From assembly GCA_031216445.1 (NCBI GenBank), contig CM062211.1:2988001-3052000 (forward strand): 64,000 nucleotides of DNA, given 5' to 3'. The stretch comes from Lateolabrax maculatus. Its lineage: Eukaryota > Chordata > Actinopteri > Acropomatiformes > Lateolabracidae. The notes beneath the pieces are model-generated. The model worked only from the letters and a program-made list of their open reading frames with translations, had not been told where the DNA came from and did not search any database. How positions within the stretch are numbered: the stretch's first letter is position 1; each line of letters opens with the position of its first letter. The position numbers and the translations under genes were made by a program. Positions 1-9,155 of the stretch are shown one piece after another.

Positions 1-1080
1 TCTCCTGCCACTCCTGCTCCTTCTCCTGCAGAGTCTTCTTGAAGCCCTCTTTGGCCTGGAGGAGGGATGACTTGTCCTCCTGCTACTCGACATGATGACT
101 CTCCAACTGCTGCTCAACATTCTTCAGAGCAGCCGCAAGGGTGTTGTTCTCGTCTGACTTTTTGTCAAGCTGAGCCATATATTAAGCTCCGGATTTTTCC
201 CCCTCTTTCTGCAAAGATGTTTTCAACTGCTGCAGGCGGAGGCGCTCAATCTCCAGCTGACCTTCTGCAGTTTTGCGGGCCGATGAAATCTTAAAGATCT
301 CTGCTGTGATCTTTCCAAAGTCTTTTTCGCATCCTCCTTCTGCGTCAGAAGTTCTAGCTCCATCTTGCTCAACTTCTTCTGCAACTTTTCAGCTTGAACC
401 CTCTCAAATGCAAGATCTGTCTCCAACAGTTCAGCTTTTGAGCAAGACTCAAACTCTGCTGTGTCTTTGTCAAAGAGCGGCACCTTGAGGCAATGAGTGG
501 TCGTCTCAATGTTGTTTTCAGCCACTGCACGTAACTGCTGTCTAGTACGGACCACTAACTTCATTGCCTGTAATTCATCTTGAAGGGCCTCATTCTCTCC
601 CTTCACCTGCTCCAATTTGACTTGAAAGTCCTTGCTGGTGGTAGTCTGCTGCTCAAGCTCACTCTGAGCTCTGCGCAGCTTTTCGCAGATCTTCCTCAGA
701 TTCACTTTCAGATCTTCGATCTCCGTCTGTGAGGAGTTGACATGTTTAGCCTGAGCCTCTTCTAGCAGGGCTTTCAGGCTGCATATCTGACTCTGCATCA
801 GTTCTATGTCACTGCTCCACTTGTTGTCCACTTTTTGTTCTTGGAGCTGATCGAATAAAATACTCAGTGATTTCTCTTTGATTTCCAGGTGGACTCTGCC
901 CTCAGATGTGCTTTGGGTGAGCCTCGCTTCGCTGTCCCTCAGCTTAGACCTTAGTTTTGCTTCAATGGAACGGAGGTAGAAATTACATGAAGGGTCAACT
1001 TCCGTGGAGTATTCCATTGTCCTGCCATCCTCCAGCCATGTGGAGCGATGATTCCTGTTGTAAAACGCACTGCGGTACAT
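1..1080 (-). pseudogene. Intronless coiled-coil protein ORF, frameshifted, runs off left edge
   Basis: An open frame of 285 codons starts at 1080 on the minus strand and reads as almost continuous heptad-rich coiled coil (E/K/L/Q-rich, no membrane segment). I do not recognise the family. After about residue 260 (near 300-330) the frame shifts. The coiled-coil reading resumes in another frame down to base 1 but meets stop codons near 180 and 88. No splice sites are evident in over 1 kb, so it resembles a retrocopy. The first 15 or so codons lie in sequence homologous to the 5'UTR of the 489-aa gene at 26,072 and of its copy at 11,475, so this ORF appears to have been joined to, or to share, that gene's 5' end. 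Probably a pseudogene; the 285-codon N-terminal part could still be expressed. Confidence 0.55.
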
Positions 1081-2443
1081 TCAGTATCGTTGTTTTTCTC
1101 TAGTTTCCTCGGTGAAGGTCTTTGTAGATCTGTTCACTGTGCCTCAGCTGAGTTAGTTATGTGACTGTAGAACACAAGTGGTCACAAAGGAGCAGGATGT
1201 CACCATTCAACCTGTGGAACGGCAAAGCGTTCTAAATCCATATACTATATATTCACACACACACACACACATACACACACACACACAAATGCACGCAGGC
1301 ACGCAATCAACCTAAATATATTGCAGATGATATTATTTATTTTTATTTACATGTGCATTCCTGCCCATGTGCAGAAACAGACACACCTGTGCATCGAGGA
1401 AACAACTACAGTAACTTGGAGCAGAATCAAATGTTTTTTCATTATCACCATATGTTGCCATGTTTTGTTATTTACTTTAACGCTTACAGAGCTTGTGTTA
1501 TATAGTATATATGGATAGGCTTCCATGCACACATTATATTACAAATACTGTGAGACTTTGCATTTAAGCAGCAAAACTGAAAAGAATATGAACTGTACAA
1601 GACAACTGGGGAGACCAAAGTATTTGGACTTTTAATAGGAAATGGACTTAAAAATGTCCCAACAGCTGTGATGGAGCTCAGGACTCATCTTGGAACAAAC
1701 TTCATGATTTCACTGTTGAACTTGAATCTGTGTGGAACAGCTTCTGTCTGATGTAGGAAACACTGGCGGTTCATCGTTAGGTCATCATGCCACATTTCAA
1801 TAATTAATGAAGTTAAAGCTGCTGTGCCAAGTGCGTAAACACCACTTTGGACACGCACATATCGTTCCTGCCGCCGTGTGAAGTAGTTCCCACTGAGCAT
1901 CGACGTTGAAGACCTATCTAGTCTCAGCCAGGACGTTGTTTCAACATCTTTCCAACGACTGAAGGGACGTTTATCAGACGATTAATAAACGTCTATTATA
2001 TGAATTTAGACGTCAATTAAACTTTCACTTTTCAACTTATTTTCACCAGGGTTTTATAAATTAGTAATAATATTTGTAAAACATAATATACAAATATTAG
2101 AAAATGAAAACACGAAAACATTGCTTAACAAGAAAAAAACATAAGATATAAGATAAGAGCCATTGTAGGAAAGAAAAGGGAACTCAGATATTCTCTGAGA
2201 TTATAGATCACACATTTTGGAGAAAAAACTAAAATATTGTGATATTATAAAGTCATTATAAAAGTAAGAAAAACAGATGTTTTCCAGCCCTCGGCCCAGT
2301 TGTTTCTGTCGGCTTTCCTCCACCCTGGATGTGGTGTGTGTCCCTGCTCTCTAACTGGTTATAACGTGATCTACTGTAGATACATAGTGAACTTACACAT
2401 ATGAAATAATCAGGCTGTATGTTCCATTTCATTAGATTTAGAC
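1081..2443 (-). repeat. Duplicated 5'-flank block, copy A (inverted relative to copies B and D)
   Basis: Read on the minus strand this matches 9,940-11,450 (plus) and 24,750-26,040 (plus) nearly end to end. It includes a (CA)n tract at about 1,256-1,288, the motif that translates as YALGTAALTSLIIEMWH, a short AGACGTTTAT inverted repeat near 1,980, and a final segment at 2,282-2,443 ending in TAGAT(T)TAGAC. It is the left arm of an inverted repeat whose right arm is copy B. No gene is supported inside it. The conserved 71-codon frame at 1,685-1,900 is treated in the findings. Confidence 0.8.
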
Positions 2444-2454
2444 AAAAGTTATTT

Positions 2455-2562
2455 CAAGACGCTTCCATACTCTTTAAAATATTATTTACAGAGACCCAAC
2501 AGTTCCCACCATCAGCAAGCACTTGGCAACAGTGGCAAGAAAAGTTTTTCACAAATTTCAAT
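2455..2562 (-). mobile_element. LINE 3'-tail fragment (L2/Rex-like)
   Basis: The reverse complement reads through the typical teleost LINE tail: short-exon Ts, GTTGCCAAGTGCT, then a GGTGGGAACTGTTGGGTCTCT-like stretch. It matches the better-preserved copy at about 23,355-23,430. It directly abuts the end of duplicated block A. Confidence 0.6.
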
Positions 2563-2644
2563 CAACGATTTCTTCCAAATTATCCCTTCCACTGAGGACT
2601 TCTACCACCCTGAAAAGGACTAAAGACTCACAGACACTTTCATC

Positions 2645-3248
2645 ATGGAAAATATGAGATTTGGTGATATGTTGGATTTGGTCTCTGCTCCTGGGCCCTC
2701 CACCCCTGCTGCCGGACCTCCAGAGGACCTGGACTGCGCTCCCCCTCGGCAGTTGATATTCCCAGGATGTTGAATGTGGCCCCTGGCCCCCCAGACCCAC
2801 ACTGCACCATGACACCCCTCTGAGGATCCACAATTGGTCGGTAAAGAGTACCAGCAGATCTACCATGAGGTGGTGGATGACATGCTGAGGTACATATGTG
2901 TCAGAAATAACGACTCTTTCAGTCAGATGATCATTACATATTCAAATCAACACGTTTTTCCACATGTAAGCTTTTAAATCACACGCGTCAATATGATTTC
3001 ATTTTTGTTTTCTCCGCTCACCACAGAATCAAGAGCGGCCGGCTTGTCCCTAAAGTTTGGACCTCGGGCTTCACATTAAGCAGAAGCTGTGGGAGAAGCT
3101 GGATCGTCCCACATTCACAACAACCATCGATGAAGACGTGCGTACACATGTCATATGTGGCTGGGGTCCATGCTCCCCGTTATGACGTGGACATTTCTGG
3201 AGAACCGAATCCTCCGAAGCCTCTGGACACCAGGGCTGAGAAATAAAA
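2645..3248 (+). pseudogene. Small multi-exon gene relic of unknown identity
   Basis: An ATG at about 2,645 opens a proline-rich frame (MENMRFGDMLDLVSAPGPS...) that is interrupted by stops and recovers in a shifted frame as DPQLVGKEYQQIYHEVVDDML before a plausible donor near 2,890. After a CCACAG acceptor near 3,024 the coding-like text continues (IKSGRLVPKVW, then in another frame HIKQKLWEKLDRPTFTTTIDED). It ends with VHAPRYDVDISGEPNPPKP and a stop near 3,248. The conserved-looking peptide blocks are split by at least three frame changes, so it is a decayed gene with its exon/intron layout kept. I do not recognise the family. The next 190 bases (to 3,440) hold a further proline-rich coding-like stretch interrupted by the hAT insertion. 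Confidence 0.45.
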
Positions 3249-3942
3249 CTGCATGATGATAGTTTGATAAGAGTTAGATAAGATCAATCTGGAAATATGA
3301 CTGTAGTTAGAAGTAATGAAAAGAACTCTTGTTTTAATCTGTGAATGTTAACAATCTCTCTGATCAGCCTCAACAGCCACCTGAACCTGACCTCCACCCT
3401 GATATCAGCCTCCACCCTCCTACATCCTCCACCTCTGTCAACCACCAGGGGTGTCAAACTCAAATACACAGTGGGCCAACATTTAAAACCTGGGCAAAGT
3501 CGCGGGCCAACACTGATATTAATTGAAAAATTCTTCCTCTAACAGTGAATCTTTTCATATGGACCCAAACAAGTTGTGCTTAAACACTGAATAAGGAACA
3601 AGCAAAGTTTAATATATAACTTAATATTGCACACATGCAAAATCGAATTTCAAATAAAAAAATACATCAATGGCATTCATTTCTTAAATAAAATTTAAAT
3701 AAAAATCGCATGACTCTTTTTTTGTTTGCAGTCTTCTGGTTCAAATTTCAACAATAACCTTTTTCCACAGGCTAATAATAAATTTTAAATATAACAATAA
3801 CAATGACAATAATAATACAATTAATTAGTAATAATATCCTTCAATGAACGTGAAACCATTCAAACCCATGTCTTGGAGTAGCAAGAAAAAGTGGATAAAG
3901 GAAACTATATACATATTATAGCTCAGTTTGCTACACACTGAT

Positions 3943-5745
3943 CTACTCGTCCCAGCCAGATACCTGGCATCTCTTCTTGGACGCTAGTAAGTCAGTGTCT
4001 GGGCTCAGGCTCTGAGTTGAGGAAATCCTCAGGATCGAACGAAGGTGCTCATCAGTCAGGCGTTTCCTGTGAGATGTTTTGGTCATCTTCATCGAGGAGA
4101 ACAGTTGCTCACATAGATAAGTGCTGCCGAACATGGAGAGCATCTGAGCAGCTTGGGCGCGGAGCTGAGGCATTGTGGCAGGGATGAAATGTGGAAACTG
4201 TGAAGTGCCCACAGCATCGTACTTTGACTTCAGCGTGTCACTACACTGAAGTTCGATCAGCTCCATTTGGAGGTTGGTTGGTGCGTTTTCCACTTCAACA
4301 GCAAATGGATTGCTGAGCAGTTCAAACCTCGACTTCTGGATTTCAAAGTCGGCAAATCGCCGGGTGAACTCAGCACCGAGTATGCTGAGTTTTTCAGCAA
4401 ACTCTGTGCGTGGGAACACGACAGTAGAGAGCTGCGTTTTCATGGTTTGGCAGCAGGGAAAGTGGGCCAGATTTTCTTGCAGCATCTGATTTTCCCACAA
4501 GCGCAGCTTCATTTTAAAAGCCCTCACTGCAGCATGCATGTCTGTGATGATGCACCCCTGCCCCTGAAGCTGCAGGTTCAGCGCATCGAGACTGCTCGTG
4601 ATGTCACACAGAAAGGCCAGCTCACACAGAAACTTTTCCTCCCTGAGCTCTGTGTCTTTCCCTTTGCTTTCCAGAAACTGGCATATTTCCCCACGCAGCT
4701 GGAAACATCTGTTCAGGACTTTTCCTCGGCTTAACCATCTCACCTCTGTGTGATACGGCACGTCTGCGTATTCCGAACCACACTCCTCCAGAAAAGCCTT
4801 GAACTGGCGGTGATTCAGACCTTTCGCTCTTATAAAGTTAACTACTTTTGTTACTGTGGTCATAACATGTTCCATCTTTAGGGCTTTGCCGCATAGTGCT
4901 TCTTGGTGTATGATGCAGTGATAAACAGTCAGCTCACCTGCACAGTTCTCCTCCCGCATCTTCTCCCGAACCCTGCCCACCAGTCCAGTTTTTAGACCAC
5001 ACATCGCTGGCGCACCGTCTGTCGTTAATGCCACGAGTTTATCCAGCGGCAGCTTCATGTCAGTGACACATTTGTAAACCTCTTCAAAGATTTCCTGACC
5101 TGTGGTTGTGCCATGCATCGATTTTAATCCCAAAAGTTCCTCCGTCACACACAGATTTGAGTCCACTCCACGAATGAAGACTGACAGCTGGGCAGTATCA
5201 GACGCGTCACAGCTCTCATCTACAGCTAGGGAGAATGCCACGAAGTCTTTTGCCTTTTCCATCAGCTGGTCATATAGATTGGTGGCAAGCTCACATGTGC
5301 GATCAGCTACTGTGTTTCTGCTCAGGCTCACATTTAAAAATGTTTGCTTTTTCTCTGGGCACACAAGGTCACAAACTTTCAGCATACACTTTTTCACAAA
5401 CTCTCCCTCATTGAAGGGCCGGGAGGATTTAGCGATCTCCGCTGCCACAACAAAACTGGCCTTTACAGCAGCCTCACTTTGTGATGTCGCTTTTTTAAAC
5501 ATAGTCTGTTGTGAAACCAAATTTCTTTTCATCTCCTCTACTTTCTGGCGTTTTTGAGTCATGTCCAGGTCATTGTACTTGTCTTGGTGTTTCGTTTCGT
5601 AGTGTCGTCTAATGTTGTACTCCTTCGTTACAGCCACATTGGCTCCACATACAAGACAAACAGGTCTGTCTTTTATATAAGTAAACATATATTCTGCTTC
5701 CCACCTGTCCAGAAAGCTCCTGTTTTCTGCCTTTCTTTTTGACAT
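3943..5745 (-). CDS. hAT transposase with BED zinc finger (GTF2IRD2/EPM2AIP1-like family)
   Basis: An intact 600-aa single-exon frame. An N-terminal BED-type finger spans roughly residues 12-58 (Cys30, Cys33, His48, His53). The RNase-H-like core shows VDESCD (Asp176) and TTDGAPAMCG (Asp243). A RWLSRG motif near 336-341 is typical of this hAT branch. The C-terminal hAT dimerisation region follows at about 544-570, with CEQLFSSMK and a conserved HRKRL...HLRS pattern. Expected role: nuclear DNA binding and cut-and-paste transposition. The lack of any stop or frameshift, while neighbouring elements are decayed, suggests recent insertion or selection on the protein. Related proteins are annotated in fish as 'general transcription factor II-I repeat domain-containing protein 2-like'. 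That name reflects a domesticated Charlie transposase, not TFII-I function. Confidence 0.88.
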   Translation of the reverse strand: MSKRKAENRSFLDRWEAEYMFTYIKDRPVCLVCGANVAVTKEYNIRRHYETKHQDKYNDLDMTQKRQKVEEMKRNLVSQQTMFKKATSQSEAAVKASFVVAAEIAKSSRPFNEGEFVKKCMLKVCDLVCPEKKQTFLNVSLSRNTVADRTCELATNLYDQLMEKAKDFVAFSLAVDESCDASDTAQLSVFIRGVDSNLCVTEELLGLKSMHGTTTGQEIFEEVYKCVTDMKLPLDKLVALTTDGAPAMCGLKTGLVGRVREKMREENCAGELTVYHCIIHQEALCGKALKMEHVMTTVTKVVNFIRAKGLNHRQFKAFLEECGSEYADVPYHTEVRWLSRGKVLNRCFQLRGEICQFLESKGKDTELREEKFLCELAFLCDITSSLDALNLQLQGQGCIITDMHAAVRAFKMKLRLWENQMLQENLAHFPCCQTMKTQLSTVVFPRTEFAEKLSILGAEFTRRFADFEIQKSRFELLSNPFAVEVENAPTNLQMELIELQCSDTLKSKYDAVGTSQFPHFIPATMPQLRAQAAQMLSMFGSTYLCEQLFSSMKMTKTSHRKRLTDEHLRSILRISSTQSLSPDTDLLASKKRCQVSGWDE

Positions 5746-5847
5746 TTTTAGGAAGGGTCAGGGTGCCGGTAGCAGCTGGAGGTCCCTATGACAACTGTCA
5801 ACAGAGGAGAGTCCTGTTGTGATTGACGCGCCAAAACACCAGCAGAG

Positions 5848-5867
5848 CATTCTGGGATTTGTAGTTT
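5848..5867 (-). promoter_or_regulatory. ZNF143/Staf-type motif upstream of transposase
   Basis: On the minus strand this reads AACTACAAATCCCAGAATGC, which matches the ACTACAATTCCCAGAATGC core bound by ZNF143/Staf. It lies about 100 bases upstream of the transposase ATG, inside the right end of the element, and is a plausible promoter site. Assignment is by motif resemblance only. Confidence 0.55.
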
Positions 5868-6000
5868 TTTGCGATATGTGCGCCATATAATACCAATACC
5901 GGCGGGCCAGCTATAGTAATCATTTGGTATTGTTTCGCGGGCCAAATATAATTACACTGCGGGCCAAAATTGGCCCGCGGGCCAGAGTTTGACACCTATG

Positions 6001-7440
6001 CACTAGACCATCAGGGAGGCGCTGGTGTAGACTCGGGGCAAACAAAATTGTTTGAGAAAAAGTGACCACCCACTCTAAAGCTGGGCTTTGTCTCTGTAAC
6101 TGACCTCTCTAATAATCACGTACTTTGTCTTACTCTAATAAGCTCTTCTGTGTAAAAGCCAAGTTAATCTGCCTTGGTGACAAATTATACAGTTAGTTTT
6201 GAAAATAATGAAGCATTTTGTCACGGCCTTTTTGTCAAACTATCAACGACGATGGACAATCAAACTCTGGGCCACGTATGTAGCTCAGCTTCATGGAGCT
6301 CGCTTTGGGAAAGCGTTCATCTTTCTCTGTACACTCAGTCCTTTTCAAGCTGACTCGGGCAGTTGTATAAAATCAGGGAGTCGTCGAGACCAGTGTCTTC
6401 AGTATTTTCTATACAAAAACCACGACAACAATTGTCAACATCCACTCTTTTGGCACAAAAACCAAGGGAGGAACGGGGAAGTGCCGAAATTTTCACAGGT
6501 GGCAGGATTCTAACCCGCGCGGGAGACCCCCAGGGGATTTAAAGTCCGATTCGTGGTCAGGGAATGGGGTCTTGGCACTGTGACGCACTGGCCGCTTGAA
6601 ATCTCTCAGTACGTTTTTCAAAGGGTTCAACAAATTTGAGGACTTTAAAGAAACGTGTTTATAATGTCAGACCAGTTGGATGAAACACATTTGTGTGCAT
6701 AGAAGCATTAAAAAAATGAAAGACAGGACAATATGGCCAAGGTATTAAAAAAGACTGGCCCTAGATTTGAACCCCGTTGAACCGCTGTGGAAAGAAGATT
6801 TTGGGACAGGTGGACAATTGTTTGGTGTCATCCTTCCCCATTGCAGGAGCTAGGCCTCCGTACTCCTTCCAGAACAAGACATTTTACACAAAACCCTGAA
6901 AACCATCAAAATAACATAAGGTCCAACAAACAACAGAGAGTAAAACGATTATGTACACATTTATTCACATTGAAAAAAGGGGAGATGGTGGACCGTTCAA
7001 TTTACTCATATGAAGTTAGTGTAAACTACACAATTGATTTTTCTATTCTGGACATGTTTCAGTCTTGTAGAATGTGTTTAATGAACTCTTGTATGTAACA
7101 GCCAAATGAATATGCCTTGTAGAAGGCAAAAGAAAAAATGTTCCACAGGCTTCAAATCTAGGGCCAGTTGCATTTAACACTTTAGTCACCACGCCACCGT
7201 TTGTGTAAGTCAGAGAACCTGATGGGGTTCACAGTGTGGGCCACTGCACAGAAACTTGGGCTTCATGCAGCTGGCTTGTTCCTCGTCTTAATAATAAGAG
7301 AAGTACATCAAGGACTATTCTGTTTAGATTGTCCCTGATTTTTTAACTTTGTCCTTAATTACATACAAGTATTAGAACATTTGTAATTTTGATGCTAGAA
7401 CACCTTTGTTTCCCAATAAGATTATCTTGCAGAACAAGAT
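6001..7440. repeat. Degenerate tRNA-derived and dispersed repeat DNA
   Basis: No protein gene is supported. A segment ending in a GCCTTGGTGACAAATTATAC-like stretch (about 6,090-6,200) recurs at about 6,990-7,130 and 22,640-22,790. The stretch at about 7,130-7,250 (minus) is homologous to 8,760-8,850 (plus), sharing an AACCCCATCAGGTT core and TGGTGACT(A/G)AAGTGTTAAATGC. A fragment AGATTTGAA(C/G)CC occurs at about 6,765 and, reversed, at 7,150. Confidence 0.5.
6484..6550 (-). pseudogene. tRNA-Ser-like 3' fragment
   Basis: The reverse complement reads GGACTTTAAATCC, then GGGGTCTCCCGCGCGGGTT, then AGAATCCTGCC. This matches the anticodon arm, variable arm and T-arm of vertebrate tRNA-Ser. The 5' half is absent: upstream sequence instead resembles the 3' end of a tRNA-Glu and its flank (compare 8,705-8,745). 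It is a chimeric, non-functional tRNA fragment. Confidence 0.5.
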
Positions 7441-7446
7441 AACTTA

Positions 7447-7518
7447 TGCATTGGCCAGGAATCGAACCCAGGTCAACTGCTTGGGAAGCAGCTATGTTCA
7501 CCACTATACCACCAATGC
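7447..7518 (-). tRNA. tRNA-Gly (anticodon CCC)
   Basis: A 72-nt cloverleaf on the minus strand. The acceptor stem is GCATTGG/CCAATGC with discriminator A. A D-arm with GGTATAGTGGTGAAC follows, then anticodon stem GCTGC/GCAGT with loop TTCCCAA, and a T-arm with loop TTCGATT. The A box (TGGTATAGTGG) and B box (GGTTCGATTCC) are intact, and no CCA is encoded, as expected in eukaryotes. Outside the anticodon the body matches the vertebrate Gly-UCC isodecoder (loop CTTCCAA), so this looks like a Gly-UCC gene with a shifted anticodon loop. The T stem needs two G-U pairs, so reduced function is possible. Confidence 0.82.
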
Positions 7519-8648
7519 CTCTGGACATATTTTGCAATGCCAGTGCATTTCATGGACAATTCAGAGCTCCTGCCATAGGGCCCTAGTTCTGAGCCCTGTG
7601 GAAGCTCCCCAATAAATGAATCCCCAATGGATATGTAGTCCATCCTTAACCTCTGCCACAACTACCTCCCCTGGGCAAAAGCAGCTTTTGACTGAGCTTG
7701 GCCGATTGAGACGATGAGCCCAAAAATTGACAAAGAACTCAACAACAATAATCTTCCTTCAGCACTAAACAATGAAGGGGTCATTACACCATGTCAATAG
7801 AGGGGGAATATGTTGGTTATTCGACCACCACCAGTATGCCTACAAGGCCAGGAGGGGAACTGTGGATGCAGCATCATGTCTCCTCCATCCCCTGCTACAA
7901 CACCTAGAATGACCAGGCAACTTTGTCATAATCCCCCTCATCGACTTCATGGGATGATAAAGAAGCTCCAGCAAGTCAACGTCACCCCACTTCTGTTGCC
8001 AACTGACCAATTTTGAGATCAGTTTTTAAAATGTGGTTTCCGTACTGGGGATGTTTCTAGAGCTTAACAAGAGATAAAACAACATCTTAAAATACTGAAC
8101 CTACATACACTGGACTCACCATTACAGGCTTCTTGTCCCAAAATTAGCATGGTCACCCTGGTCAAGACAGAAGAAATTATTTGGATGGAGTCCTTATACA
8201 TCAGTCACATTAGCACCAACTTAACAGTATTGTTGACCACAGGGCATTTTTACTTGAGCCATGGGTGCCATAATGCCGCCTAGTGTTTTGCCTCTTTGTC
8301 CTACTCTGTGAATATCTTGTCAGATGGCACATCTATTGGAGTGAGAAATCTGGACTGCAGGGGATGGTGGTAATAGAAATATTCTGCATTTAATTTTTTA
8401 CAGATCCTCACCAGAGAGGAGAAGCTGTTGGTGAGGCTGTTCCAAGGAGGCTTTACATTTTGAACAAAGCATAACTTCTTTCATTCATCTCAGTATGATT
8501 GAGACTCATAGACTTTACATCCCTAAAGATTAAAATAAGACAGATAAAGTGATTATTATAGAAGTCAACTACAGAGACAGAGCCAAACTTTATATAGGGT
8601 GGTCACTTTTTCAATCACTTTTGTGTCCCCCAAGTATACACAAGCTCC
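7519..8648. other. Intergenic, no gene recognised
   Basis: No sustained coding frame, RNA gene or clear transposon end was found. Short frames here are not supported by codon pattern or family resemblance. Confidence 0.5.
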
Positions 8649-8720
8649 TTCCTGATGGTCTAGTGGCTAGGATTCAACGCTATCACTGCTGCGGCCCAGG
8701 TTCATTACCTGGTCAGGGAA
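8649..8720 (+). pseudogene. tRNA-Glu pseudogene
   Basis: A 72-nt match to tRNA-Glu (TGGTCTAGTGGCTAGGATTC A-box region, GCGGCCCAGGTTC, ...GGTCAGGGAA). The acceptor stem still pairs (TTCCTGA/TCAGGGA). The anticodon triplet is ATC where Glu has CTC/TTC, the anticodon stem has an A-C mismatch, and the B box is damaged (GGTTCATTACC). The 3' flank (GCACTGTGACG...) recurs at about 6,570, suggesting the tRNA and its flank spread as a unit. Confidence 0.7.
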
Positions 8721-8879
8721 TGTGGCTTTAGCACTGTGACGTGCTTGTTACCTCCCGAGTGGAGTGGCCCAGAATTTAAACCCCATCAGGTTTTCTGACT
8801 TACACAAATGGGGGCGTGGTGACTGAAGTGTTAAATGCGTACTAGGTATGAACCCTGTGGAAAAAAAATCATAAGGCCG

Positions 8880-9155
8880 CTTCCCCGCACTGGCTCCATG
8901 TAAACTCCAGAATAGAATTTAAAATCCTCCTCCTCACTTACAAAGCTCTTAATGGTCAGACAGCATCATATCTTAGCGAGAGTATAAGAGCTCATAGTAC
9001 CGTATTACCCCACTACAGCACTGTGTTCACAGAACGCAGGGTTACTTGTGATTCCTACAGTCTCTAAGAGTAGAACGGGAGCCAGAGCCTTTAGTTATCG
9101 AGCTCCTCTACTGTGGAACCAGCTCCCAGTTTGGGTTCGGGACACATTTGTTGGA
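8880..9155 (+). mobile_element. LINE reverse-transcriptase C-terminal fragment (L2/Rex-like)
   Basis: In shifting frames the text reads RIEFKILLLTYKALNGQTASYLSESI..., then ERRVTCDSY, then SRTGARAFSYRAPLLWNQLPVWVRD. This is the standard C-terminal region of teleost L2/jockey-type LINE ORF2. Stops and frameshifts mark it as dead. It joins duplicated block B at about 9,155, and a related copy sits between arms C and D. Confidence 0.75.

Larger units (their letters stand above)
3446..6000 (-). mobile_element. hAT (Charlie-like) DNA transposon, about 2.55 kb
   Basis: The element is bounded by terminal inverted repeats CAGGGGTGTCAAACTC (left) and CATAGGTGTCAAACTC (right, reverse complement). The subterminal regions are rich in GGGCC/GCGGGCCA motifs, as in hAT-Charlie elements. 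It encloses a single intact transposase gene on the minus strand. The 8-bp flanks, TCAACCAC and CACTAGAC, do not form a clear target-site duplication, so the ends have mutated or the insertion site rearranged. Outside the ORF lie an AT-rich 400-base left segment (3,541-3,942) and a 250-base promoter segment at right. Confidence 0.85.

Noticed and set aside
4267..4734. 155-codon plus-strand frame inside the hAT element
   Set aside because: Antisense shadow of the transposase; no independent motif or start context.
3438..6008. 8-bp target duplication for the hAT element
   Set aside because: The flanks TCAACCAC and CACTAGAC do not match well enough to claim one.
7355..7537. 60-codon frame MQNMSRGIGGIVVNIAASQ...
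   Set aside because: It is the translation of the tRNA-Gly gene region.
8649..8720. Functional tRNA with anticodon ATC (Asp-like)
   Set aside because: Body is tRNA-Glu with a damaged B box and mismatched anticodon stem, so it is treated as a pseudogene.
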